Source: Rotaria macrura | Lineage: Eukaryota > Rotifera > Eurotatoria > Philodinida > Philodinidae | Reading direction: 5' to 3' | Assembly: GCA_900239685.1 (NCBI GenBank) | Contig: OENT01000276.1 | Location: forward strand, 62,001 to 126,000 | Length of the DNA stretch: 64,000 nucleotides | Shown: positions 1 through 11,086 of the stretch, in pieces | Position numbering within the stretch: position 1 is the first letter of the stretch | Layout of the letters: each line of letters opens with the position of its first letter | Translations under genes and position numbers: made by a program | Notes under the pieces: model-generated | Database searches by the model: none | Seen by the model: the letters and a program-made list of their open reading frames with translations, nothing else | Told to the model about the DNA's origin: nothing

Positions 1-412
1 GTTTTCAAAATAGAAACAATTCGCTATAGAAAATATCGTTCACAACAAAAAGAACTTTCGACAACGACAACGATTTCGAAAATTGAACGACAGACAACAA
101 ATATTAATCCGCAATCGCGTTTCCCAACTTTATGTAATACATCGAACAATCATGAACAAAAACGAGTTCCTGAGTTTCAACGACGACAAGTTTGTCATCA
201 TTTTTATTCATTTATCGATTTTATTACGATCATTGTTTTATTTTGATGTTTTTTTTCATCTTGTTTACAAGATTTATGCATTAAATCATTTAATGCGTGA
301 ATTAGAACAAGAACAATTTCGACAATTCTGCAAAGCAAATGGCATTGGTATTGGTAATTCGACGGATAATGTTGGGGATAATGAAAATTCAAGTGATCAA
401 TCACAAATTTAA
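1..412 (+). CDS. 3' end of an unrecognised gene (partial, two exons visible)
   Basis: The frame starting at base 1 is open to about 246 and has coding character (Thr, Gln and Arg rich, A/T third positions). A T-rich intron with donor GTTTGT at 190 and acceptor TTTACAAG ending at 271 (82 bp) joins it in phase 0 to 272-412. The joined end reads EFQRRQ, then IYALNHLMRELEQEQFRQF, then an acidic Asn/Ser-rich tail ending DQSQI. An AATAAA lies at 638-643. A GT at 235 would give a 37-bp intron in the same phase and cannot be excluded. The 5' part lies outside the window, or the exon may begin at the AG at 12-13. No domain is recognised; the short charged helix near the end is all that can be described. 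Confidence 0.5.
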
Positions 413-3230
413 TATTTAGTGGACATTTCTCTTTATAAACTGGTGATTATTACAAGTCAAAATTTATTTTCCATCAAACTAGTCATTATTTGCCTTTTGA
501 TTGCATGTGATTCATCCATGCTTCTCTTTGCTCTCACGAGAAGAAACTATAACAAGTTTAAGTCGAATATATTTATTTATTTATTTTTCTTTCAGTAACG
601 CAAATCCTTATTTACTATTATATTTATTAAATTTCCAAATAAACTAGGATTTTTTTCAATGAAAAGTAAAATCATCGCGTGCAGACTAACATATGAACAT
701 GGATTACTTAGATTCGATTGAGATTGTTAGTTGATGGTTATTAGGTATTAAATGATGAGTTTTCATTTTTATAGATACACATCCAATTTCAGACCCGAAA
801 TGAGGTACCCTTTCTGAACGACACCAATTGGATCTATTTGGCTTGTCATGCAGACCGACAGAATCCAATCCTACAGAGTAGAGTAGGGATAGGGTGTCGA
901 AGCTGCTGTAGGATAGGGCATACAGTAAAAAAAACGTTGTACCCTCCAAAACTCTACAATACAGTCCCCTTTTATGCTCAACTATAATAAAAACTACTAT
1001 TAATACAAACAAATTTCCGTTATGGACAGCTGCACGTTAATGTCTCACTTCGATTACTGTACAAATCATCAAAGGAAAACAAGAATAGCAAATAAATAAA
1101 TAAAAGAACAAATGTAATTTCCTAAGATATTCTTGGAATATATGATTGTTTCAAAATCAGTTGAAACTTGTGCAAATAATTTGTATTGGCAGAACTGACG
1201 TGAGGCGAAATTTTACAATACATATTCAGTAGTTTACTGACAATCACAAAAACATGGCTACGAAAAAGATCGAAGAAAAAAATGTTGAAAATATGAATCT
1301 CAATGCTTTGTAGTACAAGATGAGAAGTAAAATTCATGAAAAAGAAAGTGATATACATAGATTTGTCGATGATTACAATAATTCATAAAAAATATAAACG
1401 AATAAGGTTCAAGCGCATGATTTTTATATAAAGGTTACTTTTAACTTTTGAAAAAATTTAAGAAACCATAGCATTTAATAAGTGTTCAATTTTAACTTCG
1501 TGCATTGTTATATCATTGTTCATTGAAAGTCTCAAGTCGCTTTTGAATGATGCCACATGAAGTTGATTTAAGGTGTGACCATGGTACTTTCCTGCGTACA
1601 TACCGTGCTTAAACGTATACCGATAGGTAATGTCAAGGGAAATAGATAGAGAAAAATAGAGTACTACTAAGATTGCACTTTTTTGTTCGTAGGCATTCTT
1701 TTTATCCTTTTCAATTGTGTTAGAATGTACGTGTACGTTTACAAATGATGTATTTAAGAAAAGTATTTGCTAATCATGGGAACTTCAATGGACAATAAAA
1801 TATAGAACGAACGAAAATTAATCTTGTTTCATCGGCACATCTGGAAATTTTCGACTTTTTATCTATCTAATCAAGCAAATGGACGACAAATAGTGATACT
1901 CGGTGTTTTTTTTTCAAATACGATCTTGGCTGTCAGTACATAAAAACTAAACGCGAGTAATGGATTATTTTGCCTGCCATATAAGTTATATGCAACTATA
2001 TATAATGACATGTTTAAAAGGAATGTTTGTTTATTCTGCCTCGAAGAACATATGAAGTTTCAATGCTTGACACAGTTTGTCTCTTAAATTCCTTCCTTCA
2101 AAGAAGAGGAATATATATCTTTGAATAGAAGAAATTTTTCTCGTATCATATGAGCATTCACACTATCAGTGTGGATATAGTCAAACATGAGAATATCTGA
2201 ATTTGTTGTGATTGCTCTTCACTAATTGCTTTCATCATCCTGATCGTAGATCTAGAGGAAATATTGGAAAAGATCGGCGTTCTATTTCCATGGAGATCCT
2301 TCTAAATTTCTTGTCGTTTAATTTTAACGTACGAATGAGCACATTTATATCCGAAACTATTGGAGTTCAGATAAACCTTTGTAGACAGTTATGTTACAGA
2401 CCAATGTTCAGAGCATCGATGAGTAATACTAGTAGAACGAAAGCGAATCATTCAAGAAGTATTAAAGATCTATTCAAGTTATTTTCAAATGCTATTAAAA
2501 AATCTGGATTAGAATGTAAAACACTACGTACATGTTGTTATTAATCATGAGTTTTTTATTTGAGAACCGAAAATTTCCCCCGTATCGATGATAGTTTATT
2601 TCGTATAGTTTATTTTATTGATGAACAGTGTTGAATCGAAAGTTACCGAATGTTAGGCATACTAATGAAAATTTACAATTAAATGATTATGACGCACACT
2701 AGCTCCAGTAGTAGTGGCTATTCATTTGAATTTTGCCGATCGGTGAACTTCCTGCCGTTATTCTATTATAAATGATCATGCATAAAAAACGTTGGTGATG
2801 CTGAGAGGAGTGGTGGAGACCCATACTGAACCTGTGAACTTCAAAATCCCTTTCATTACACTTTCTATGTAACTGAATGTACTAGGAACCATTTTAGCAA
2901 TGGTACATCCACAAGATGCGTAATCAAGCAGAGTTTGGTTGGTTCGAGTTCGGTTCGGTCTCTCTCTCTGATATCAATAGTCGAGCCTTCGATGATAAAT
3001 TATGAAGGAAATAAAGTCAATATTCGATAATTTAATTTCAATCGAAAGCCGCTCATACGAGTGATAGGTACAACATAGCTTACTCTCTCCTCTTCTATTA
3101 TCTGACTTTGTCATTAGGATAGAGAATAGACTATGTAAAAGTGATGGCATCAATAGAATAGTATCACATTTCATGTTTTGGGGATAACTATTTCATTCTT
3201 TCATATTCTTTATTCGAAATTTTTCAAAAA
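413..3230. other. Intergenic, no gene recognised
   Basis: After the AATAAA at 638-643 the DNA is AT-rich with scattered stops. A patch at about 790-980 is richer in G+C and carries repeated GTAGGG/AGGGTA-like words, similar in style to 30110-30200. An open stretch at 2212-2544 (+) would encode about 110 residues with an Arg/Lys/Cys-rich end, but it has no recognisable domain or splice context and is not called as a gene. Confidence 0.45.
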
Positions 3231-3454
3231 GGTAAATCCATGGGAAACGTACCAGTTCATACAAAGTCTTCTCGAAATCAAGTGAAAATTTCAGGGTTGG
3301 TAGAGCTCCGAAATGTGATCATCTTGGTATAAAAATATAGAGGGTTTGGCTATAGCATTGGGCCGAAAATAGAAAAATACGATTTTTTTGGATGTCACGA
3401 AAATCATGCTAAAACTGAACAATTCTGATTTTTGGCAGAACATTAACTTCTTTG
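3231..3454 (+). repeat. Left terminal inverted repeat, 224 bp
   Basis: Reverse complement of 4640-4863 at roughly 97 percent by eye. It covers the words AGAGGGTTTGGCTATAGC and TTTTTGGCAGAACATTAAC. Confidence 0.88.
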
Positions 3455-3628
3455 TTTTTTTATCCAAATGGGACATTCTATATATATTTTGATAGCCCGA
3501 ATTTAGCTCTATCGAACCATACATTAACCGAGTAGTCGAGCTTCCCAAACTTAAATTTTTAATAGTAACATAATAATTCCATTGCTAGCAAACTTTACCT
3601 CCAAATAGAAATCTCCTTCCGAATTTGG

Positions 3629-4093
3629 GTGAGTGGTGGTCTTATGAGTTCTTTAGAGCGTCCTTTGGCTCTATCTCGTGATATATTTAGTTTCTCATCC
3701 GCCTTTGATTTCCACTTCTTTAGAATGCCAACATTCGTACCTGCTTTTACGTATTTCTCTCGTAAAGGACGAGGTTGGTTAACTGATGAAATTGGCTCAA
3801 TCGAAAAACTTGATGCATATTATCTCGAACTGTGAAAAAAGTGCGTGAAAGTGGTTTATGAAAGAATTAGGTCTATGGGCCTCGTTGGTCCTACGCCGAA
3901 GTCAATTGAAATAGTCAATGAATGTCACATGCACATCCGATATGACTGTGTAAGAGAACTAACCTTTTTATCTCAGAGTTCGGTGGCTGGTCCTGCTACC
4001 CTTCATCGCCTTGTATGGAACTTTTCAAGCGCTACAAAGACATCCGGAAAAAATACCAACTCGTGTGACTTCACACAACGCATATTCTCTTGA
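3629..4093 (+). pseudogene. Decayed reading frame inside the inverted-repeat element
   Basis: One frame is open from 3629 to 4093 apart from a single TGA at 3833-3835, giving about 68 plus 85 codons. Its base composition is less AT-rich than the flanks, as expected for former coding sequence. No transposase signature (DDE/DDD spacing, HTH) or other domain is recognised in the translation. It may be a captured host fragment or a remnant of the element's own gene. It is called as a broken frame only because of its length and its position between the arms. Confidence 0.35.
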
Positions 4094-4436
4094 TATTCCT
4101 ATACTATAAGCAGTTATGTATATTATCGACTTAAATCGAGTTCCCAGCTAGGTTAAATTGATAACCAACCAGTCTAATTGTACAAACGTTCGATAGCGCT
4201 TTTCAAGCACTTCAAAATCGTATAGAAATAGTGAGGAAAAAATATTGGCCTTTAGCAACAATTCGAAGAATACTGGTCTCAAGACATGATTTTGCAATCT
4301 TTTTCAGTGATGCATAGTAGCGATAGAACAGAACAGATCCAATTTCAGTAAAATTAATACGATATTATGAATCAGCATAAAAATCTTAGCATATCTATGT
4401 AGATTTTGAATGTTTTCGAAAATTTTGTTGTTCTTC

Positions 4437-4630
4437 GTAAAAGCCGCCTGGGGACCCCTCACTAGTCAAAAAATGAGTTTCATCGAAACCCTGTTTTAGT
4501 GGTGTTCATCACGTTCACAGTGTGTAAAATGACATCTTAACTCAGCAAGACAGGTTTATAAGTAATAACAACAGGGTTTTGATGAAACTCATTTTTTGAC
4601 TAATTAGGGGACACCGCAGGCGGGTTTTAC
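4437..4630. repeat. Internal inverted repeat able to fold into a hairpin
   Basis: Arms 4437-4495 and 4570-4630 are complementary with some mismatches. The core ACTCATTTTTTGACTA in the right arm pairs with its reverse complement in the left arm. The loop is about 75 bp. It lies just inside the right terminal repeat of the larger element and may be the end of a nested or related element. Confidence 0.75.
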
Positions 4631-4639
4631 AAAGAAAAG

Positions 4640-4863
4640 CAAAGAAGTTAATGTTCTGCCAAAAATCAGAATTGTTCAGTTTTAGCATGATTTTCGTGAC
4701 ATCCAAAAAAATCGTATTTTTCTATTTTCGGCCCAATGCTATAGCCAAACCCTCTATATTTCTATACCGAGATGATCACGTTTCGGAGCTCTACCAACCC
4801 TGAAATTTTCACTCGATTTCGAGAAGACTTTGTATGAACTGGTACGTTTCCCATGGATTTACC
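4640..4863 (-). repeat. Right terminal inverted repeat, 224 bp
   Basis: Reverse complement of 3231-3454. It ends GGATTTACC at 4863, followed by CAAACTAG. Confidence 0.88.
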
Positions 4864-6596
4864 CAAACTAGTTTGTTTCACTCGCGACGATGAAATCCGA
4901 TCACTGCAAGATATATGATGCAACCGATTAGTTCAACATAAACAATTTTCAAAGATAGCTGCTATCAAATTTTAGATTCTCATGATTCATTTCAATTCAA
5001 CAATGAAGTTGTCGTGTGTTACAACTTTATTCTGATTGATGATATGAGCACATGTGTCCCATATCATGTTCTTCAAAGGATTTACACACGGACGATTTGT
5101 GGATCAATAGTACTAATTTATGACCCATGAAAAATTGGTTTCGGCACCACAGTTACATTAGATATTAAGTATAAGACTGTTCTACTCTGTGTGTATGAAA
5201 TGTCCAGACAGTTGTAAGAAAGGAGCTACTGTTAGAATTTCTTCATATGTATGTATCATTAGTTTTTTCATTGAATATAAATAGTATGCAGATTTTTTCT
5301 GAGGGAAGTTTCAGTTGTTTTCAATTTTATGACATCTGATTGAGAAGTTTTACATAGTTCAATTCAATATCTACAGATGGTATTTCGAGATGTAGAGCCT
5401 ATCAATACTGAACAGCTATTCAACCAGGAAACAAATCTTCATGATGTTCCATTTTACGAAAACTACAGATGTGAACAGTGTGAGTGAGACAGCATAATAG
5501 CGAGAGAAGAGTAATGAAGCCTTGATAAAACATATTTTTAAAAAATTCACTCTTTTTTCTTAAAGATGATTGATTTAACCGAGGAGCAACATAACATTTG
5601 ATGCTTCACTAATCGTACAAGAAAATTGTACGAGTTTCTGCTAGAGTTCTTCAGGATAAAATTTTTTCATTTTTCGAATCCCGTTTACCTTATCCCGAGA
5701 AGTTTTTCAAATGTAATGAGCCGAAATTTTCGAGTTTTTCCGTGCAATTCCGTTTATGTCCGTAGAGTAAAAGGTGTGTCATTGGATAAAGTGCAGTAGT
5801 CAACTATAGTAACTGCTCACTCTTACCTTTATAAGAACAAAATCTCTTCCTTGACGTTTGAATTGTAATTAAGCTTCGTAGCTTTACGTAATAGAATTGA
5901 ATGTGAATTTGTCAAAAACTCGATTCAACTCATGATTATAAATGTGAAAACCGCCGTGAACTTTATTAAGTTATAAAATGAACAATAGAAGACTCGTTTT
6001 CTAATTATACACAATCTGTACTCACAGTACCAATTATAGCTATCTGTGATATTGATGGGATAGATATGTACTACTTGTAGAAGTATGCAGAAAAATTCGG
6101 AATACTTATTTTCTGTAATCGTCCCAATCCAAAAACTCTTGAGAACACTCAATGTGCTGCGTGAAATGGAGCAAGTGAGATTTTTCCAGATTGAGGACTA
6201 TTCCATACACCTCTAGATTTCTGTCTACTACTTAATTTTGAGTTGGTTAAAGTGATTGAATATTGGTTTCCTTTTTTTCCCTTCCGAACAAAATGCAAGC
6301 ATCACGAGTCAAGCATCAAATCAGTTCGCTCTATTAAACATCAGACAAGAACACCACTGCGTTCGTACAACGTTTTCGTCGAATATATTATCTAAGTCGA
6401 TAATCGTTTGATGATAACACAATTATTGATATGCCTTCGTTTTGAACTTTAAAAAACTGTAAATCAATTCATATCATAGAATTCTTTCCTTTTTTTATTT
6501 CCAAATTCACTTCATCGATAAGTTAAGAGACAAATCAATATAGAAAAAAAAAACATTCAAATGTGTAAATATTCGACTAAAAAATCTATTGCACTG
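4864..6596. other. Intergenic, nothing recognised
   Basis: AT-rich sequence with short chance frames on both strands. No splice-supported exon, RNA gene or repeat was seen. It ends at the polyadenylation side of the minus-strand CLN8-like gene. Confidence 0.45.
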
Positions 6597-6602
6597 TTTA
6601 TT
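6597..6602 (-). terminator. Polyadenylation signal of the CLN8-like gene
   Basis: TTTATT on the plus strand reads AATAAA on the minus strand, 17 bp past the stop codon of the minus-strand gene. Confidence 0.6.
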
Positions 6603-6619
6603 GTTCGCTAATTTGATCT

Positions 6620-8768
6620 TTACGATGTCTTGTCTATGTCATCATCATTTTTATTTTTCGAATTTCCTGTACTCCAATCGGTTGGATTAAAAAATTGTAT
6701 TGTCTTCTTGTATGTCCAATAAGGTGTTAACCAAAGACTAACAATCGAAAGGCCAATAAACATATTAATTGTATACACAATTGGAAGGTTTTGTTGAATA
6801 TTATGCCATTGTTGATAGATGTCGTACCACCATAAAAATTCAAGAACGGTACGAAAATGAAAAACATAAATTAACAACCACTGATTGAGTTTCCAAGCAA
6901 ATGTTTTTTCAAGTTTTAATTTTAATAAACACCAACACACACATGAAAACGGTGTACTTGCTTCTAGAATAAATGCTCTTATAGCATAGTAATGACCACT
7001 ATTGCAATATGCAGCAAGAAAATAACCATTAAATGCAAAAAAATGATGCATATGCAATTCTTTTGAGAATGTATGAAATTTCAAATCAAAAAAGATTAAT
7101 GTTAGTTCTTCAAATATAAAGAAACCAGTTATAACAGACACAAATGTCCACGATTCATCTGTTGTTGCTAGAACGTGATCGATGGATAGTCGCTCATCGA
7201 AGAAAACAATTCTACTGGCTGAATGTATACAATTAAAGTCTTATTTCAATTTTATTGCTTAAGAACATTATTTACGCACCCCATACTGTTAAAAATCCAC
7301 ATACTGCTCGAGCCATTGCCAAACTCCAAAACATTTGCTCTTTTGGTTTTAATTTTCTAAATTAAAAATATGCATCGTAGAGAATATAAAATAATCAGTC
7401 GATTTCTCAAAAACAATTGATTCATTGTTAAATAAACAAGTCGAAGTTGAAATGTTTTGAGAGAAAAGTATGTTGAATTGAAATAGACCAAACATTTCAT
7501 CTAATGTAGGTTAGTTCAGGTAAAATAGGTCAATTTTCATTTTTTATCTGCTTCAATTTACTATCAAGACTCTTATTCTGAATAAGTTATGATAAGTTCA
7601 AAAATAATCAAAGTTAAATTCTGTAATCATATGAAAGAAGAAGAAAAGGCACAAACAGATCTTACTCCAAAGTACTCTGTGTCCAAGAAACTAGTCTTTG
7701 TCGTAGTATTATCTACGAATTCTAAATGAAGACTTCTACTTGTTAACATTTGTTTTGTTGCCGATATGGTAATGGTTTTAGGAAAAACATTTTCGCAATA
7801 TTATAGTTATAGGTTTTGTTTTCGACTCACTAGGAACTAGATTATGAGAGTAGTCCTCTGTACAATTCATATTTCTTAAGCAGTATTAGCGTAATATTAT
7901 TATGTGTAGGTATTTAGTTAGATAGTAAATTCGTTTGTCGTAAATATTCTCTGTTTATCTCTGAATAGCACGATTTGTAAATGAGAATGGGGAAGACAGA
8001 TCACAGAAACTTTGACTTGAAGATTACACTTAATTACTATTTTCTGCGAAAATGTATTGAAATAAATTAGCGTATCTCATCCGTTCAATAGCAATATTTT
8101 TATTACAATGTAGGGACAGCCGTAAAATCAAAAGTTGTTTTCTCAATTGTTTTATTTTCCTGTCTTATTGCATTAGCAGCTCATCATTTGGCATGATGAA
8201 CATGTCTACTTCATATTTCTGTTGGTGTTGGGATAGCATCGATTCGTACGTCGTCGTATGACCCAAGATAAGTGAATTGATCATTTTCGAAAATTTAAGC
8301 GTGAACAGGAAAAAAACATGTTCAAGAATGACAATGTCTTGCTCGAGAATTTGTGTGGACAGTGCATCATATAAGATTCGTAAAACTAGTGAAGATTTAG
8401 ATTCTTCAGTGAAGTTTCTACCTTGAATTCAAGCTTCTGTTAGCTGTTCGATAATTAGAAAGTTAATATTCAGTATACGTTTTCACATTAGCTTCTGATG
8501 GTCGTTGTTATTTTTCCGCTACGATATTTAAAAATATAATCTGAAAGCGGAAACTTACCGAACACCAGGTATAAAAACTTTCGAAATCCATCCCGCAATA
8601 AAGAACACCGCTAACCAACCGAAATAACTGAGAGTAATTCGAAGTATGTTGTCCTTTATCGATTGATTTGATCGTGGGATATGGATCGGTATGTTTGTTG
8701 GTACATCAAACTAATGTTCATAATTTAATATAAAACAATTTTCTCAGCAAACGAAATCGTCTTACCAT
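6620..8768 (-). CDS. CLN8: CLN8-like TLC-domain ER membrane protein
   Basis: Four minus-strand coding pieces: ATG at 8766-8768, then 8559-8710, 7280-7356 and 6620-7218. Introns are 55, 1202 and 61 bp, all GT-AG and all keeping frame. The product is 276 aa (human CLN8 is 286). Diagnostic strings include MFWSLAMARAVCG (about 60-72), MHHFFAF with HH at 135-136, ASTPFSCVCW, FAWKLNQWL, TPYWTYKKT and NPTDW near the end. These match CLN8 within the TRAM/LAG1/CLN8 family. The protein has several membrane helices. CLN8 is an ER-Golgi cargo receptor for newly made lysosomal enzymes. The start is fixed because an in-frame TAA lies upstream with no other Met between. The start codon is followed directly by an intron (ATG, then GTAAGA). 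The C-terminus ends DDDIDKTS and lacks the dilysine retrieval signal of vertebrate CLN8. Confidence 0.88.
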
Positions 8769-10433
8769 ATTTCTTAGTCGTTTGCAGAATGTTGCCAACT
8801 TGCAGATAAATTAAGCTATTCTCTTGTGTATACACAGCCTTTAAATATAGATAGGCAAGTAGCGTTTTGTGTTTCTTTTTCTTCGTTACTGTTATCATCG
8901 TATTATCTGCAAACACTAGTTTGATATGAGTTTAAACGAGTGTGGTACTTAGATCTTTTGTAAAAGCAGGCGGGTCATTCTCTGGCAAATAATCTATGTC
9001 AGCTTTTTTGTTTTGCCCTACAAATAGAATTATTCGGATTTATAAATCATTGGAGCATTCATTAAACACTGCTATTATTCTATAATAGAAAACTACGTAT
9101 ACAGATTGTTTCATTCAAACTGAAAGATATATAAATTCGATTTCACACTTGTCGAAAACGGTTGTTGACCCAGATAAATATAATTTTAATGGTTGTCTGT
9201 GTCCCTTCTGTAAAATTTTGTAAGCGAAGCCAGATAATTCTATTCATGTTCAATAAGTACATGAAATTGCAAGTGTGTATATGCAAATATTATGATGAAA
9301 TATATCACATGTTGACATTCACTTATCTATATATTGAATATCGATATCGTATGCATGGAAAATAAATTCCATTCGCATTGGAAATATTTTCATGAAGAGA
9401 AAATTTAAAAGAAATTATCTCGACATTATTCTATAGAGCGAACATCAATAAATCTGCATCCTTTTGATTTGCATTTCATTGACATCATTTCTTGAAATAA
9501 CCTAGAAACCAAGGTTATTATTTCAAATGCATAAAAACAAAAACCTTGAACATCATTTAGATTTATTCTTTTTATTTATTTTTTTATTGAAGAGAGTGCA
9601 AGTATGTAAATTAGTTGTTCTCATCGTCAAAAAATCTCAGATGTTAAATATTGATTCATCATGTAACCGATACGATTACCATATAGCGTTTGAACTTTAT
9701 AATCGTGATTCGTTTGACTAAGGCAGTAAACTAGTACTAGAAAATGCTGCGTTGTTCTTGAAACATTGGTGATCAATCTATCGAGACACACATTTAGAAA
9801 AAGAGAAGGGTAATATATGAAGCAAGACTTTTTTTTCTTTCTTCTGTTCTTTATTGTCCTAACTTCATAACATACTACGCATTCAAATCACTGCTTCACC
9901 ATTACCGTCTTTTTTTTCTTTTCTTACTATTCGCCTTTCTTTTCTTCTTTTTTTTGTACTCGCGATTCATTTTCAATCGTGTTAACAGTCATCAATGGCA
10001 TTCACTTGGTCTTGCTGTTGATGAGAAAGAATAGAACTGCTTTTAAAGAGTTAGTCGCATATTGTCAACAAGATTTACTACCAAATTAGCGTCATCTAGG
10101 CTTTTTTTCTTCGTATTTTTCAATACGTGACATATGTTACATGTCAATTTGAACATATAAATAAATTCCACGTCAGCTAGGTAAGTCCTGTATTTTGTCA
10201 CGCAACAGACTAATTAACAGGATTAGAAATAGTTCTGTTTCATTACAAACATCACCAACAAATGAGCAAGACAAACAATGATTAACTTACATCACATAAA
10301 AAAGACGTTCCATTCTTATGAATATTACTATTGATTGCTTTCAAATTATAAATTCATGATTAGATTATTACTTTTTTTTTAAGATTCATAATGGTATAAT
10401 GTATCGATAGCCAGTGTTATTCAACTTGTGACT
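8769..10433. other. Intergenic between divergent genes
   Basis: Separates the 5' ends of the minus-strand CLN8-like gene and the plus-strand four-helix gene, so it must hold both promoters. Sequence is AT-rich with T-rich runs near 9830-9960. A short minus-strand stretch around 8950-9010 is open but could not be joined to the CLN8 exons. No promoter motif can be assigned. Confidence 0.4.
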
Positions 10434-11086
10434 ATGAATTTTCCCTGTGGACCATTGGATTCTATCCAATTAATTGCACTTATTCTATTCGTATTTCTTA
10501 CTTTACAAAGTCTTCTAGGCATTGGTCTAGGTATAGGATTTCTTCTTGAATCTCCATTATACTCAACTGTAATTAACCTCAATTCTGCTTTCAATCGGCA
10601 AGCTTATTTTTCTATCTATGCACGTAGGTATTTAACATGGAAATAGTGATCTTATATAAATTTATTTTCTTCAATGTTTTAGCTCATATTCTTCTGATAA
10701 TTGGTAGTGGCATAGTATTAATAGCAATTTTATTAGGTGTACTAGGCATACTAAGACGTCGTTGGCGTTACCTAATAGGATCTCTTGTTATACTTTCACT
10801 TTACATAGCCATACTATCAGGTGCTTGCGCATCTGGCTTTGCATATTATGATCGACTTCAACCTACACTTGCAGCGGATGTTTCACAAACATCAGCATCT
10901 ATATGGTTATCCGTTCGCACAACTTATAATTGCACAGGAACAAACTGTATCACTGCATTAGAGAACGCAATGTATTCGAATAAACAACGTATTGGTATAA
11001 TATCTGCTGTTTTTTTACTATTACCATGTATAACTATAGCTATCATTATGTTTCAAATGCGTCGAGATATTCTTTATTTTAAATAA
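10434..11086 (+). CDS. Four-transmembrane protein, tetraspanin-like topology
   Basis: Exons 10434-10623 and 10683-11086 are joined across a 59-bp intron (donor GTAGGT, acceptor TTTTAG, phase 1), giving 197 aa. ATG at 10434 is taken as start. Four hydrophobic helices are visible: IQLIALILFVFLTLQSL near the N-terminus, ILLIIGSGIVLIAILLGV, a third around LVILSLYIAILSGACAS, and a last one around IISAVFLLLPCITIAIIMF. A basic LRRRWR loop separates helices 2 and 3. The loop between helices 3 and 4 is about 45 residues with two cysteines and a sequon (NCTGTNC). The layout resembles tetraspanins or claudin-like proteins, but the tetraspanin CCG motif is absent, so the family is left open. AATAAA follows at 11219-11224. 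Confidence 0.7.

Larger units (their letters stand above)
3231..4863. mobile_element. Inverted-repeat DNA element, about 1.6 kb
   Basis: Bases 3231-3454 and 4640-4863 are near-identical inverted copies of 224 bp, differing at only a handful of positions. The ends read GGTAAATCCATGGG and its complement. The interior is about 1.2 kb. It holds a second inverted pair (4437-4495 against 4570-4630) and one decayed reading frame. This is the structure of a foldback or MITE-like DNA transposon. No clear target duplication is visible: the left flank ends CAAAAA and the right flank begins CAAACT. No transposase motif is recognised, so it is probably non-autonomous. The near identity of the arms suggests recent insertion or arm homogenisation. 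Confidence 0.8.

Noticed and set aside
83-412. Continuous frame 83-412 as a stand-alone gene
   Set aside because: Its first half shows poor coding character, while the base-1 frame is better and joins by a GT-AG intron to the second half.
3291-3548. 85-codon minus-strand frame as a gene
   Set aside because: It is a translation of the 224-bp terminal repeat.
8725-8916. 63-codon minus-strand frame as a CLN8 exon
   Set aside because: The frame does not continue into CLN8; the in-frame TAA in the CLN8 frame and the ATG before GTAAGA define the start.
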